Below, piece after piece: positions 41,768-51,100 of a stretch of DNA of 64,000 nt (within the stretch, counting starts at the first letter, position 1; every line of letters begins with the position of its first letter). The notes below the pieces were generated by a model, which saw only the letters and a list, made by a program, of their open reading frames with translations, did no database searches and had not been told where the DNA came from. The DNA lies in the NCBI GenBank assembly GCA_963794655.1, contig CAWCEV010000008.1, forward strand, positions 620,001 to 684,000, given 5' to 3'. Position numbers and translations under genes: made by a program. The stretch comes from Roseiarcus sp963794655 (GTDB taxonomy: Bacteria; Pseudomonadota; Alphaproteobacteria; Rhizobiales; Beijerinckiaceae).

Positions 41768-44494
41768 TTACTGGCGTTCGCTTCGGCCCACCGGCTTGAT
41801 CTGGTCGAGCGTCAGGACCGGCGACCCCCAAGGCAGTGTGTTGGTTCCCGCTCGGCCGCCGCGGCGACTCTCCGGCTTGGCCTTCGCTTTTTGGGCCTTG
41901 GGGGCCTTCGACTCGAACAAGAAGGGGAGCGCCGCCGCGAGCGCGTCGCCCGAGAGCCAACGGACACCAGAATTCAACATGGCGAGGCGCGCTAGCGCTG
42001 CTGACGCGAGCCGCGCGGCTTCGTCGCGAGGCGGACGGGGGCTGTCCTTCGACGAGCTTTGTTCCCCGGCCGCGCGCCGCGCCGGGTTGAACTGCTCCTC
42101 TTCTCCGTCGCCGCCCCGCAGAGACCGCGCCATATCGCCCGCGCGCGCCTTGAGGTAGGGCGCGCTGGGCGCGCGGTAGAGTTGCACCGCGGTCGTGTCC
42201 GTAACGACGCCGTTCCACGATTTCTTGAAGTACGCGTACGCATGCAGCAGGTTTAACGCGCCTTGGCCCCGCGCAATCGCCTCGCCGAGCACCACGAGAT
42301 GAAGCAGGTAGCCGGGCGCAAGCTCGGAATAGGCCGAGTCATACGCCGTCTCGACACCGTACCAGGTCCCCCCGTACTCGATCACCGCCTGCCCCACGAT
42401 GGGCACGCCGTCCAGGAGGATGATCAGGAGCGGTGTGGTGAGCGGCGACGCGTAGAGCGCGCGGAATAAGGCTAGCCGCTCGGGGTTGCGGTTGACGCCG
42501 GCGCCGACCGACGCCTTCCAACTCCGGGTCTCGATATCGAGATACATGTCGAGCAATGCGCCGCGCGCCGCCGGATCCGACGATGAAACCACCTCGACGC
42601 GCCCGGCCCCGAGGAGCTTGCGGCAGCGCCGACCGACGGTGTGCCGGGAATCGCCACTGAGCGACTTGAAGTAGTCGCCAAGAGTCCTGAACGGCAACGG
42701 GATGGTTGTGTTTGGGTCCGTCACGCGCCGCCGCGCCCAGTAGCCGCGGCCCGGGGCGTCGACGAGAGCGTGGAAGGCGGAAGCTGCGTCCTGCCCGGTG
42801 AGTTCGAGCGCCGACCAGCCGCGCTCCCGCTCGCGCAATTGTCGACAGAAGGCCTCGGCGCAGGCAGCCTCGTCCTCGGCGCGCGAGACGGCATAGGGCC
42901 GATCGCGGTAGCCGAGCGAGAGGCTCTCGATACGTCGATAGGGGATGCCGAGCGCATGGCGCCTCGTCTTGCGCAGCGGCAGATAGCCGACCAGGTGGTC
43001 GCGCGCATATGCGAGCAGGAAGAGCAATTCGTCGCCGGATTTCGCGAACTCGTCGTGTTCGAGCGTCAGCGAGAGAAACTCCGGCGTCGAGAAAGGGCAG
43101 GGGCGGCGCGAGGCGCGGTTCAGAGCAGCAAGCTCACTGAAGAGCGGCGCGAGCTCTGCGGGCGAGCGCACCGCCTTCACCTCGACATCTTCGGCGCGAA
43201 GCGCGGGGCTCGGCGTCATGTGCGTCGTCGGCGCGGCGGGAACCAGGGTGCTGGGCGCGGGCGGGGGGGCGCTCAGGGGAAGGGCGGTCGCGCGGCGAAT
43301 GCGGCGTGTGATCCGCGCGGGGAGCCTGGCGGCGCGTTGGGAAGCGACGAACGCGCGGGCGGTGAACTGGTCGCGGGGCGCGAGGCGCGCGAGCCATCGC
43401 GCCGCCCTTGCGTCGAGCCCGCGATAACCCCGCACCGCCTCGTCGAGGTGAACGAGCGCAGCGGCCCGCTCGCCGCCCGCGAGCAACACTTCGGCGATCT
43501 TGAAGTGTCTGTAGGCCCGGATGCCACAAAGCTCAGGATCTGCGGGCCCGTCCCTCCAGAAGAGGTCCTCGAAGATCTGCAGCATGTCCTCGTGGAACCG
43601 CAACGCCGTCTTGCCGGTAACGAGGTGCGCCTCGGCGAGATGCGCCTTGCTGGCGGCATACTCGTGCTTAATGGTCCCCGGTGCGTTCACCATGTTCGCG
43701 CCGAAGGCGCGGCAGAGCAGCGCAAGCCACGCGTAGTCGGATGCGACCTTGTACTTCGCGTCGGGCATGCCCACGCGCTCGAGCGCCGCCCGCGTGAGCA
43801 CCGTTGACTGCATAGACATCAGAAACTCCCAGCGCCAGCCGCGGAAGATGTCTCCGCGGTAGTGCAGGGCGCCGGAATAGGGCGTGTTCTCGAGCATCGG
43901 GCGGCCCCACGCCCCGACGGGGGCGCACGAGTCGTAGAAGCGAAGGTATGGGTCGCCATTCGGGGCCGGACTGTCAAACGCCGTTGAGCCAACGAGTTTG
44001 GCTATGCGCGGCGCCCATTCACCCACCGCGGGGCGGTGGTGTTTCACGTAGTCGCCATTGCCGAAATCCTCCCAGAACTCGCTCGTGAAGAGGTGCTCGT
44101 CCGGGTGCGCCGCGAAGAACCCTGTTGCGAGTGCGAGGTGGTGCGGCAGCCATTCGTCGTCGGAGTCAAGGAACGCGACCAGCTGACCCCTGGAGGCGGC
44201 CAGCCCTGTGTTGCGGGCAGCGGTAACGCCCTGGTTTTCCTGCCGCAGGAAGCGGATGCGCGGGTCGAGTCCCGCCAGCAACGATGGCGTATTGTCGGTG
44301 GATCCGTCGTCGACGACGATAAGCTCCCAGTCGGACCAGGACTGCGCGCGAACGCTCGCGATAGCGCGCCCGATGGTGTCCGCGCGGTTGTAGGTAGGCA
44401 TCACGATCGAGACGAGGGGCATGGGTGTCGCGAACTCGTCTAAGCCCAAAGCTTCGGAGCCCCCGGGGCGGCGGAGGACGTCACAGTCATTCAT
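41768..44494 (-). CDS. Fusion of GT2 glycosyltransferase and BioF2-like GNAT acyltransferase
   Basis: 908 residues. Residues ~25-250 are a GT-A glycosyltransferase 2 domain (V-S-I-V-M-P-T-Y-N-R, V-V-D-D-G-S-T-D-N, D-S-D-D-E-W as DxD). A helical linker follows (~290-430, Pro/Ala-rich near 400-430). Residues ~440-800 are a BioF2-like/FemAB-type GNAT (Acetyltransf_6) with Y-L-P-L-R-K and Y-L-L-H-L-V-V-L-G-E-A. The ~100 C-terminal residues are low-complexity. It would add a sugar and acylate it in surface polysaccharide synthesis. The partner flippase and a second GNAT gene flank it. Confidence 0.82.
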   Translation of the reverse strand: MNDCDVLRRPGGSEALGLDEFATPMPLVSIVMPTYNRADTIGRAIASVRAQSWSDWELIVVDDGSTDNTPSLLAGLDPRIRFLRQENQGVTAARNTGLAASRGQLVAFLDSDDEWLPHHLALATGFFAAHPDEHLFTSEFWEDFGNGDYVKHHRPAVGEWAPRIAKLVGSTAFDSPAPNGDPYLRFYDSCAPVGAWGRPMLENTPYSGALHYRGDIFRGWRWEFLMSMQSTVLTRAALERVGMPDAKYKVASDYAWLALLCRAFGANMVNAPGTIKHEYAASKAHLAEAHLVTGKTALRFHEDMLQIFEDLFWRDGPADPELCGIRAYRHFKIAEVLLAGGERAAALVHLDEAVRGYRGLDARAARWLARLAPRDQFTARAFVASQRAARLPARITRRIRRATALPLSAPPPAPSTLVPAAPTTHMTPSPALRAEDVEVKAVRSPAELAPLFSELAALNRASRRPCPFSTPEFLSLTLEHDEFAKSGDELLFLLAYARDHLVGYLPLRKTRRHALGIPYRRIESLSLGYRDRPYAVSRAEDEAACAEAFCRQLRERERGWSALELTGQDAASAFHALVDAPGRGYWARRRVTDPNTTIPLPFRTLGDYFKSLSGDSRHTVGRRCRKLLGAGRVEVVSSSDPAARGALLDMYLDIETRSWKASVGAGVNRNPERLALFRALYASPLTTPLLIILLDGVPIVGQAVIEYGGTWYGVETAYDSAYSELAPGYLLHLVVLGEAIARGQGALNLLHAYAYFKKSWNGVVTDTTAVQLYRAPSAPYLKARAGDMARSLRGGDGEEEQFNPARRAAGEQSSSKDSPRPPRDEAARLASAALARLAMLNSGVRWLSGDALAAALPFLFESKAPKAQKAKAKPESRRGGRAGTNTLPWGSPVLTLDQIKPVGRSERQ

Positions 44495-44521
44495 GCATAA
44501 AGCATATGTTTTTCAAAAGGC

Positions 44522-45526
44522 CTAGTCGAATGTGGATTGAACAGGCCGGCCGAAAGACAGGATCGTTTTCACGCTTTGCAGCATGTTGAAGCGCCACCTG
44601 CCGCCTGTAATGACCAGGCGCATCCTTGGCGCGCCCCCGAACCCGCTCAAGAAACGTGCGATCCCCGGCGTGGTGACTCCGTCCAAGTCGAACGTGAGAC
44701 CGAGGTCGTGAGCCCGCTGCATTGCAGACCAGATCAAGAGGCTGACAGAACCGTTATCGTTTGCGTTAGGAGCGCGCGTTGTGAGCAGATAGTACATCCT
44801 ATTGTTGTCCCAAACGATAAATGTCATGGCGACGGGAGCGCCGCCGGGCTCCATCGCGGCCAATATCAGACCACAGTTTCGAGCCCGGGATTCCGAAAAA
44901 AGGACTAGGAACTGATCAAATGACATATAGCTGTTACGATTGGCTTTCCTCAGATTGTCCAAGTAAAATGAAACAAATCTGTGAGGATCTTCGATCGTCT
45001 CGACTGTGTATCGCTCCCCCGCTCGCCGTATATTCTGCCTAACGCGTGATTCCATTCCTGCTTGGAGGATCTTGAGGTCGGCACGGCAGTCAAGATGAAA
45101 GGTGAATTGGTAACCGACGCGAAAACCGCGGCTCTGGAACGCCAGGCCATCAACGGCCGTTAGTCCGTCGTCAGCCGACGAATCCGTCACGATGTTGAAG
45201 GAATCGAAGGGAGGCAATTGTTTGATGAGGGATTCGACGGTTGCAAGCCTGTTCATCATTCTGGTTTGCTGTTTTCCGTCGCCGGAGTTCACGAGGGGCC
45301 CCAGCGTATGCGTAAAGTCCGGCATGCAGAGATGTCGGAGGCCGTTTCTCTTGACGATACAGAATGGCAGTCGTCCCACCAAATGGTCCCCGTGCCGTAC
45401 CTGCACTTCTAGGAAGCGTCCCGCGGTAGCGGCGTCGAGCCACCAATATTCGTGAAATAGAGAACCGGAGAGGTTCTGACACGAGATGCCTACGTCTAAC
45501 ATAGAGGGGCTCGTATCAGATACCAT
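44522..45526 (-). CDS. BioF2-like GNAT acyltransferase of polysaccharide cluster
   Basis: 334 residues from ATG 45526 (M-V-S-D-T-S-P-S); the longer reading from 45676 is possible but has no clear start signal. Acetyltransf_6/FemAB fold: W-W-L-D-A-A, G-R-L-P-F-C-I-V-K-R, N-I-R-R-A-G-E-R-Y-T-V-E, M-T-F-I-V-W-D-N-N-R-M-Y-Y-L-L-T-T-R-A, and L-D-L-D-G-V at the end. It shares the domain with the GT2-GNAT fusion 27 bp downstream and is probably co-transcribed with it. Likely acylates a sugar or lipid carrier. Composition is AT-richer than the fusion gene, suggesting separate acquisition. Confidence 0.72.
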   Translation of the reverse strand: MVSDTSPSMLDVGISCQNLSGSLFHEYWWLDAATAGRFLEVQVRHGDHLVGRLPFCIVKRNGLRHLCMPDFTHTLGPLVNSGDGKQQTRMMNRLATVESLIKQLPPFDSFNIVTDSSADDGLTAVDGLAFQSRGFRVGYQFTFHLDCRADLKILQAGMESRVRQNIRRAGERYTVETIEDPHRFVSFYLDNLRKANRNSYMSFDQFLVLFSESRARNCGLILAAMEPGGAPVAMTFIVWDNNRMYYLLTTRAPNANDNGSVSLLIWSAMQRAHDLGLTFDLDGVTTPGIARFLSGFGGAPRMRLVITGGRWRFNMLQSVKTILSFGRPVQSTFD

Positions 45527-45887
45527 TGTAAGCCCGCACTGAAATATCGAAAATTGGTATATTCCCTGACCAATGGAATAATCGTAGCGTCCTAGCTTCT
45601 GCGCCGTCGATGCGTCACGGTGTTCAAGCGCATTTCTTCCCGCAACTGCGGTCAGCGGGAGGCAAGAGCGCAACACTCCGGAGGATAATCAGCTTCTACT
45701 GAGGTCGAGCCCAGTTCCGCGACGATTTCAGACTTCGCGCTTGAGATGGTTCAGAGGCGCTGAATTCGTTACGTTACCACGTTCCCCTTGATCATCGGTC
45801 TTTCCATGCCACGTCCAACCTTCGACTGGGTAATAAAACACAGCGATATTTGTGCATATAGGTAGAACTACGCATTGCATCGGGTGA
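45527..45887. other. Gene-poor region between polysaccharide cluster and IS remnants
   Basis: 361 bp that would hold the cluster's promoter. No gene or repeat is supported. Confidence 0.4.
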
Positions 45888-46687
45888 CCTGACCCCCTGA
45901 AACTCCTCCAGGAATGCGAAGAGTCCGCCCCAAGGAAGGGACGGACGATGAAGCGATCAAGGTCATAGAAGAGCAAATTATCGCGATCCTGCGAGAGCAG
46001 GGGGCGGGAGCGGCGGCTGCGGAGTCGTGTCGCAAGCATGGCTGTCAGCTCGCCGACGTTCTAACAAGTGGAAGGCCAGGTTCGGCGGGCTGGTCGTGTC
46101 AGAAGCGAGGCGGCCTGGAGGCGTCGGCCAGCATCCGCTTCAGCTTGGCTTTCTCATCGTCCAGCGGGACGTTGTCGAGCATGGGTGACGCCTGCCGCGC
46201 ATCGGGAGGCTGCGGCGTATCTGCAGCAGACCTATGAGATGAGCCAGCGGCGGGCATGCCAAGTGATTGCGGGAGACCTGTCCAGCGTGCGCTACCGGGC
46301 CCGGCGGGCGGACGACGGCGAACTTCGCGAGCGGCTGAAGCCGCTGGCGCAGGAGCGCCGGCAGTTCGGCTATCGGCGGCTGCACGTGCTTCTGCGACGT
46401 GAGGGACATGCGGTCAACAAAAAGCGCTTTCAGCGTCTGTACCGCGAGGAGCGGCTGATGGTTCGCCAGCGCAGCGGGCGCAGGCGCGCCCTGGGAACGC
46501 GGCGGATAGAGACGCCTGCAGCGGCCAACCAGTGCTGGAGTTGTGAGTGGCGGAGCAATTCTCCCCACTTGTGACATTTGAAATTTCCCCAGTTTTCGTG
46601 ACTGCCGACCATCCCGGGCATGCCCGGGATGGTCGGCGGGCGCGCCGAATCGCCGAGGCTCCTCCTTCTGGCGGGAGGGAGAACCCG

Positions 46688-47950
46688 GTGATCAAACTTG
46701 GGGAGCTCGTGATGATTCTAGATTTGCATCGCCAGGGCCTGTCGGTCAGCGCCATCGCTCGGCAGGTCGGCGTCGACCGAAAGACGGTCAGAACCCACAT
46801 CGCCAAAGGGCTGGAGCCGCCGGCCTACAAGAAGAGGCCTCCGGCTGCGAGTGTCATTGATCACTTCGAACCTTATTTGCGCGAGCGCCTTGCCGCCTAT
46901 CCGGACCTCACCGCACGCCGGTTGCTTCGTGAGATCAAGGAGCGCGGCTTTGCCGGCAGCTACAGCGTGGTGCGCGACCACGTGCGCGAGATACGACCGG
47001 CTCGGAGCGCCGGTTACGAAGTGCGTTTCGAGACGCCGCCGGGCGAGCAGGCCCAGGTCGACTTCGCTAGGTTTGAGGTCGAGTTCGACGACGAGCCGGG
47101 GATGAAGCGCATCGTTTGGCTGTTCTCGATGGTGCTCGGCTACTCCCGGCTGATTTGGGCGCGGTTCGTCCTCCACCAGGACCTGCAGAGCGTCCTGCGC
47201 TGCCATATCGCCGCCTTCGAAGCAATCGGCGGCGCGCCGCGTACGATCCTCTATGATCGCATGAAGACCGCGGTCATCGGCGAGGACGCCGACGGGCTCG
47301 TCGTCTACAACCGAGCTCTCGTCGACCTCGCCCGCCATTATGGCTTCCAGCCGCGCGCCTGCCGGCCTTATCGGGCCAAAACGAAGGGCAAGGTCGAACG
47401 GCCGTTCCGCTACATCCGCGAGGACTTCTTTCTCGGTGGCGCGTTCCGCAATCTCGACGACCTGAACGACCAGCTCCGTCATTGGCTCGATACGGTCGCC
47501 AATGCGCGCGTGCACGCCACGACCAATCGGGTCGTCGCCGAGGCCTTCGCGGAAGAGGCGGCGTCATTGAAGGCCCAGCCGACCGTTCCCTACAGGGCAG
47601 TGCTACGGCTCGAGCGGCGCGCTTCGCATGAGGGCATGGTCAGCGTCGGCGGCAATCTCTACAGCGTGCCCGACACGACGCGGCGGCGCGTCTTCGACGT
47701 CCATGTTCTCGCCGATGAGATCCGCATCTTCGAAGAAGGGACACTTGTTGCGACCCACGCGCTGCTGGAGGGACGGGGTGAAAAGCGGCTCGATCCTTCA
47801 CACCGCAAGCCCGTCAGCTCGTGCCGCCGTAGCCTACGAGATCCTGAGACACTGATCCTGACGCGGGCCGGCGACCGCGTTGTTCGTCGATCGCTCGATT
47901 TCTACGCCGCCGTCGGACGGCGTCTGGCCGGCCTTGGAGGCTCGCGATGA
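46688..47950 (+). CDS. istA: IS21 transposase IstA
   Basis: 420 residues from GTG 46688, with GGGAGGGAG upstream; the frame open from 46547 includes the terminal repeat. Helix-turn-helix M-I-L-D-L-H-R-Q-G-L-S-V-S-A-I-A-R-Q-V near the N-terminus, rve-type DDE core (V-D-F-A-R-F-E-V-E-F ... M-V-L-G-Y-S-R ... I-L-Y-D-R-M-K-T-A ... G-K-V-E-R-P-F), and a C-terminal Mu-like domain. Stop overlaps istB start (ATGA). Looks intact. Confidence 0.92.
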   Translation: MIKLGELVMILDLHRQGLSVSAIARQVGVDRKTVRTHIAKGLEPPAYKKRPPAASVIDHFEPYLRERLAAYPDLTARRLLREIKERGFAGSYSVVRDHVREIRPARSAGYEVRFETPPGEQAQVDFARFEVEFDDEPGMKRIVWLFSMVLGYSRLIWARFVLHQDLQSVLRCHIAAFEAIGGAPRTILYDRMKTAVIGEDADGLVVYNRALVDLARHYGFQPRACRPYRAKTKGKVERPFRYIREDFFLGGAFRNLDDLNDQLRHWLDTVANARVHATTNRVVAEAFAEEAASLKAQPTVPYRAVLRLERRASHEGMVSVGGNLYSVPDTTRRRVFDVHVLADEIRIFEEGTLVATHALLEGRGEKRLDPSHRKPVSSCRRSLRDPETLILTRAGDRVVRRSLDFYAAVGRRLAGLGGSR

Positions 47951-48807
47951 GCGCGCCCTCCGTCATTGAGCGCGTCAAGACCAATCTCGTCGCCTTGAAG
48001 ATGCCGCGGGCGCTGGAAGTCCTCGACGTCACCCTGCGCGGCATCGAGCGCGGCGAGATCGGTGCCGTTGAGGCCATCGACGCCTTGCTCACCGAAGAGC
48101 TGACCACGCGCGAGAGCCGCCGCGTCAGAATGGCGGTCCAGATGGCCAGGCTGTCGGCGATCAAAACCCTCGCCGGTTTCGACTTCGCCTTCCAGCCCTC
48201 GCTCGACAGAAACCGTATCCTGGCGCTCGCCGGATTGCAGTTCATCGATCGCGCCGAAGCACTCCATCTCATAGGTCCGCCCGGAACCGGGAAGACTCAT
48301 CTGAGCCTCGCTCTTGGCGTCGAAGCGGTTAAAGCCGGCCGCAGCGTCTACTTCAGTTCGCTCGCCGACATCGTCACCGCGCTCGCCAAGGCTGAACGCG
48401 ACGGCGCTCTTCGCGAGAGGATCCGCTACTACTGCCGCTTCGCGCTGCTCATCGTCGACGAGATCGGCTACCTCCCAATCACGCCCGGTGGCGGCAATCT
48501 CTTCTTCCAGCTCGTCAACGCCCGCTACGAAAAGGGCGCAATGATCCTGACCTCAAATCGCGGCTTCGCCGAGTGGGGCGATATCTTTGGTGACTCCGTC
48601 GTCGCAACCGCGCTCCTCGACAGATTGCTCCACCACGCCGTCGTCATCCAGATCGAAGGGTCGAGCTATCGATTGCGTGAGCACGCCGACCTCTTGCCAG
48701 AAAACATCCGCTTCAAGCCGAAGGCCGCCGCCATTCCAATTCCACCGACTCCAAAGCGTCGCGGTCGGCAGCCGAAAAATGGAGGCGCCGATCACGCCCA
48801 CGGCTGA
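47947..48807 (+). CDS. istB: IS21 helper ATPase IstB
   Basis: 286 residues. Walker A G-P-P-G-T-G-K-T-H, Walker B L-L-I-V-D-E-I-G-Y-L, sensor M-I-L-T-S-N-R, arginine finger region L-L-D-R-L-L-H-H. AAA+ ATPase that assembles on target DNA and directs IstA. Intact. Confidence 0.94.
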   Translation: MSAPSVIERVKTNLVALKMPRALEVLDVTLRGIERGEIGAVEAIDALLTEELTTRESRRVRMAVQMARLSAIKTLAGFDFAFQPSLDRNRILALAGLQFIDRAEALHLIGPPGTGKTHLSLALGVEAVKAGRSVYFSSLADIVTALAKAERDGALRERIRYYCRFALLIVDEIGYLPITPGGGNLFFQLVNARYEKGAMILTSNRGFAEWGDIFGDSVVATALLDRLLHHAVVIQIEGSSYRLREHADLLPENIRFKPKAAAIPIPPTPKRRGRQPKNGGADHAHG

Positions 48808-48920
48808 TCGCCGACCCGCCAGACTGGGGAATTTTGCGGCGCCACTTTTGAGGAAAACCGCGGCGCCATTGACAGGAGTTCTCGACTTCGTCGCCGACGA
48901 GTTCACTGACGGGCGCCGGT

Positions 48921-49250
48921 TTCGAGGCGCTGGTGAAGGATCGCACCTCGGCCAGGCCCCCGCGGCTCCATCCCCATATCGCGGACGTCTATCGTCGCAA
49001 AGTCGAGGAGATATACAGCGCCTTGAAGGAGGGCGACGCAGGTCCCGCGTGCGAGCTCGTCCGCGGACTGGTTGAGGCAACCCGAAAACGGGCGCCTGCG
49101 GGTTGAGGTCCGCGGACAGCTCGCTGCAATCCTTCAGCTTTCAGGACTTGCAAACGAAATAGCCCCGGCGAGGCCGGAGCTTTTGGCCGAGCAAATAAAG
49201 ATGGTTGCGGGGGCGCGCAACCCCCGAGAGTTGCCTCTGAGTTGTCCAAT
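48921..49250 (+). pseudogene. C-terminal fragment of a large serine recombinase, frameshifted
   Basis: First frame: L-H-P-H-I-A-D-V-Y-R-R-K-V-E, A-L-K-E-G-D-A and L-V-R-G-L-V-E-A, then a stop near 49107. The -1 frame continues with E-N-G-R-L-R-V-E-V-R-G-Q-L-A-A, then Q-I-K-M-V-A-G-A-R-N. These are the usual last ~100 residues of resolvase/recombinase proteins with a zinc-ribbon region. The N-terminal catalytic part is absent; the join with the IS3 fragment is at ~48920. Confidence 0.75.
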
Positions 49251-49354
49251 CTGGACGTCATGTTCGCGGGCTGAGCGGCCCGCCCTCTCGTGCGGGGGCG
49301 ACGACGGTCAGGCGACCGGCGGGCTTGCGGGTGATTCCAACCTCGGCGGGAAGG

Positions 49355-49639
49355 GCGCCGAAAAAATATGTGGCGACGTTAACGCAGATCTTTGATCTGC
49401 CGCAGGACCCGCAGGAACGGTACGACATTTTCATGAACAACTACACGGAGTATAGCTGGACGCTGATCACCTTCAACAAGGCGGTCTACGATCTGACGAA
49501 GACTTATATGGATCATCCGCGGCGCAAGCAACAGAGCGAGACCTACACTGGCCCGATCACGCTTACCCAGTACCAGCCCTTCGAATGGGCGGCGAGCCTC
49601 TCGCAGATGTCGACTATATCGCGTTCGAGAAAAAGTTGA
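49355..49639 (+). pseudogene. C-terminal fragment of an arylsulfatase
   Basis: About 90 residues: I-F-D-L-P-Q-D-P-Q-E-R-Y-D-I-F and N-N-Y-T-E, then T-G-P-I-T-L-T-Q-Y-Q, match the end of arylsulfatases, where the 'LPxDPxER' motif is conserved. The Cys-x-Pro-x-Arg active site and the rest are missing. The last ~15 residues look frameshifted. Confidence 0.7.
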
Positions 49640-49914
49640 GGAGTATGCGGATCTCGGCGATTGCCGCGAGACACCTACCCTCGTCCCAACTCGTCGTGAC
49701 AGTACTAGTTAGAACGTCGGCCGCCAGCTGAAGTGTGAGACCGGCGCCGGTGGGTTTAATCGAGTGCAGAGAGGTCCGCTTCCGCTCTACTGAGGCGATT
49801 TTCATTCATTCGACACTGGACTGCTCTCGACCCTGAGCCGACCTTCATAGTCGGGCTCCGGTGCGGAAGGAATGCGCAAGAAGCGGCCATTCGCCGATGG
49901 CTTGGCGAAAGGGG

Positions 49915-50100
49915 TCAAATCAACCGTTCGCTGCTGCCGTTCAAGAGCTTGGCGCACGCTTGCCGCAACCCGTGAGGGGGAATTGCCTCCTCTCTCTTCA
50001 GAGGTTTGGCGATCGGAGCGCCGGCTTTAACAGCTGCTGGCGGCCGGATCGCAGCGTCCAGATATCGTCGCGTGTCCGCCAATAGGTCCACTGGCTCCAT
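49915..50100 (-). CDS. Possible small hypothetical protein
   Basis: 61 residues from ATG 50100: V-D-L-L-A-D-T-R-R-Y-L-D-A-A and K-R-E-E-A-I-P-P-H-G-L. Composition is protein-like, but no family is recognised and no start signal is strong. The rest of 49640-50178 shows nothing recognisable. Confidence 0.35.
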   Translation of the reverse strand: MEPVDLLADTRRYLDAAIRPPAAVKAGAPIAKPLKREEAIPPHGLRQACAKLLNGSSERLI

Positions 50101-50178
50101 GCGTATTCTGTGGCGCTTTGACTCAAGGAAAGAAATTTCATTCTGGCATTATGGTGCGGTGCGCCCCACAGTTACTCA

Positions 50179-50373
50179 ATGCCTTCCACGCTGAAAGCCA
50201 GGTTTGAGCCCGTTCAATCGAAAAGCGGAAAGGGTTGGCATGTGCGCGTCACGCCGCCACACGGGCGTGCAGTACAGATCGATGGATTCACAAGGAGGGC
50301 CGAGGCTGTCGCCTGGGTGGAGCATGAGGCGGCCGAATGGTTGAAAACATACGAAGGCGGCAAGTACGCCTGA
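50179..50373 (+). CDS. Small hypothetical protein
   Basis: 64 residues: K-G-W-H-V-R-V-T-P-P-H-G-R, V-Q-I-D-G-F-T-R-R-A-E-A, W-V-E-H-E-A-A-E-W-L. It reads like a beta-beta-alpha domain similar to the small 'integrase arm-like' proteins common in rhizobia. Stands alone. Role unknown. Confidence 0.6.
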   Translation: MPSTLKARFEPVQSKSGKGWHVRVTPPHGRAVQIDGFTRRAEAVAWVEHEAAEWLKTYEGGKYA

Positions 50374-50400
50374 GCTGGCGGCTTTCTATGCCGGCCATTT

Positions 50401-50637
50401 TTAGGTCCGCTCAGCGTAGGGGGGAACCTCCACCAGTGTTCCAATCAACCGCAACAGAGCTTGTTGCTCGGGGCCCGCCGCCTCCCTTAGGAAGGCCCCG
50501 AGTTCAATGTGCGACAAACGGCCTCCGGAAGGCGCGTTGGGTTGATGAACAATGAATGCGTGCCCGTTCGCCGGCTCGCGCCCGAGGAACCAGGTATCGC
50601 CGTTTGGACTGCGGTAGAGCTCTCGTCGATCTGACAT
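50401..50637 (-). CDS. Small hypothetical protein of a rhizobial family
   Basis: 78 residues from ATG 50637 (M-S-D-R-R-E-L-Y); an in-frame start 12 codons upstream is less likely. S-P-N-G-D-T-W-F-L-G-R and F-I-V-H-Q-P-N-A-P-S-G-G-R, then G-P-E-Q-Q-A-L-L-R-L-I-G match a recurrent short protein found beside transposases and islands in Hyphomicrobiales. Function unknown. Confidence 0.65.
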   Translation of the reverse strand: MSDRRELYRSPNGDTWFLGREPANGHAFIVHQPNAPSGGRLSHIELGAFLREAAGPEQQALLRLIGTLVEVPPYAERT

Positions 50638-50672
50638 ATTTCGCGCTCCATTGCTCGCCGAATCGCTTAGCA

Positions 50673-50900
50673 TCAGATAATGCTGCCTGCGATCGTGTCA
50701 CCGAGATCAGCCGCCGCTGCCCGCGCCGCGGAACGGTGTCCGAGCGCCCTGAGCGGACTAACGAGGGCGTTTAAGGCTGGCGGTCTTGGCCCGCCTGAGG
50801 GCCATTTGAGCCGCTGAACCAGGCGCGCGCGCTGTTCAGGATCAAGCCGAAGAAAGGCTTGGAAAACGAGCTCGACGGGGTCCGCACGCTGCTCGGTCAC
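50673..50900 (-). CDS. Possible small hypothetical protein
   Basis: 75 residues from GTG 50900: T-E-Q-R-A-D-P-V-E-L-V-F-Q-A-F and L-D-P-E-Q-R-A-R-L-V-Q-R-L read as a short helical protein; the C-terminal half is Ala/Arg-rich. No known family. Confidence 0.35.
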   Translation of the reverse strand: MTEQRADPVELVFQAFLRLDPEQRARLVQRLKWPSGGPRPPALNALVSPLRALGHRSAARAAAADLGDTIAGSII

Positions 50901-51100
50901 GATAACCGGGTGCGGTAGGCGGCGCCTGCGGCCGACATCTCCCGAGCCGAACAACAAGCTTGGCCGGAATGTGCGTAGGCGCGGAAAATCAATCCAGAAG
51001 CGCATGGCTGACAGTCAGGCGCGGGGCAGGTGGAATTGCGAAGGATCGTGCTTCCCGTCCAGCATCGTCACGCGACCCAGGCTCGCGTGTGAAAATTTGT

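Larger units (their letters stand above)
46542..48874. mobile_element. Complete IS21-family insertion sequence (2333 bp)
   Basis: Both ends begin TGT and share a 51-bp imperfect inverted repeat (46542-46592 and 48824-48874: TGT, TGGCG, TTCC, GTG, TTCCCCAG in the same spacing). A 5-bp direct duplication GGAGT flanks it (46537-46541 and 48875-48879). Contains istA and istB. It inserted in the IS3 orfB, which continues on the far side. Confidence 0.88.
45888..48920 (+). pseudogene. IS3-family (IS407-like) remnant, split by an IS21 element
   Basis: Left end near 45888 (TGACCTGACCCCCTGAAAC, like IS407-group ends). orfA starts at 45947 but has an early shift; in another frame E-E-Q-I-I-A-I-L-R-E-Q-G-A-G and S-C-R-K-H-G are readable. 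orfB is readable to C-W-S at 46541: M-S-Q-R-R-A-C-Q-V-I, F-G-Y-R-R-L-H-V-L-L and K-K-R-F-Q-R-L-Y. The next expected residues, L-D-F-V-A-D-E-F-T-D-G-R-R-F-R, occur after the IS21 element at 48882-48920, where the remnant stops. Coordinates span both halves; 46542-48874 is the inserted IS21. Confidence 0.8.
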
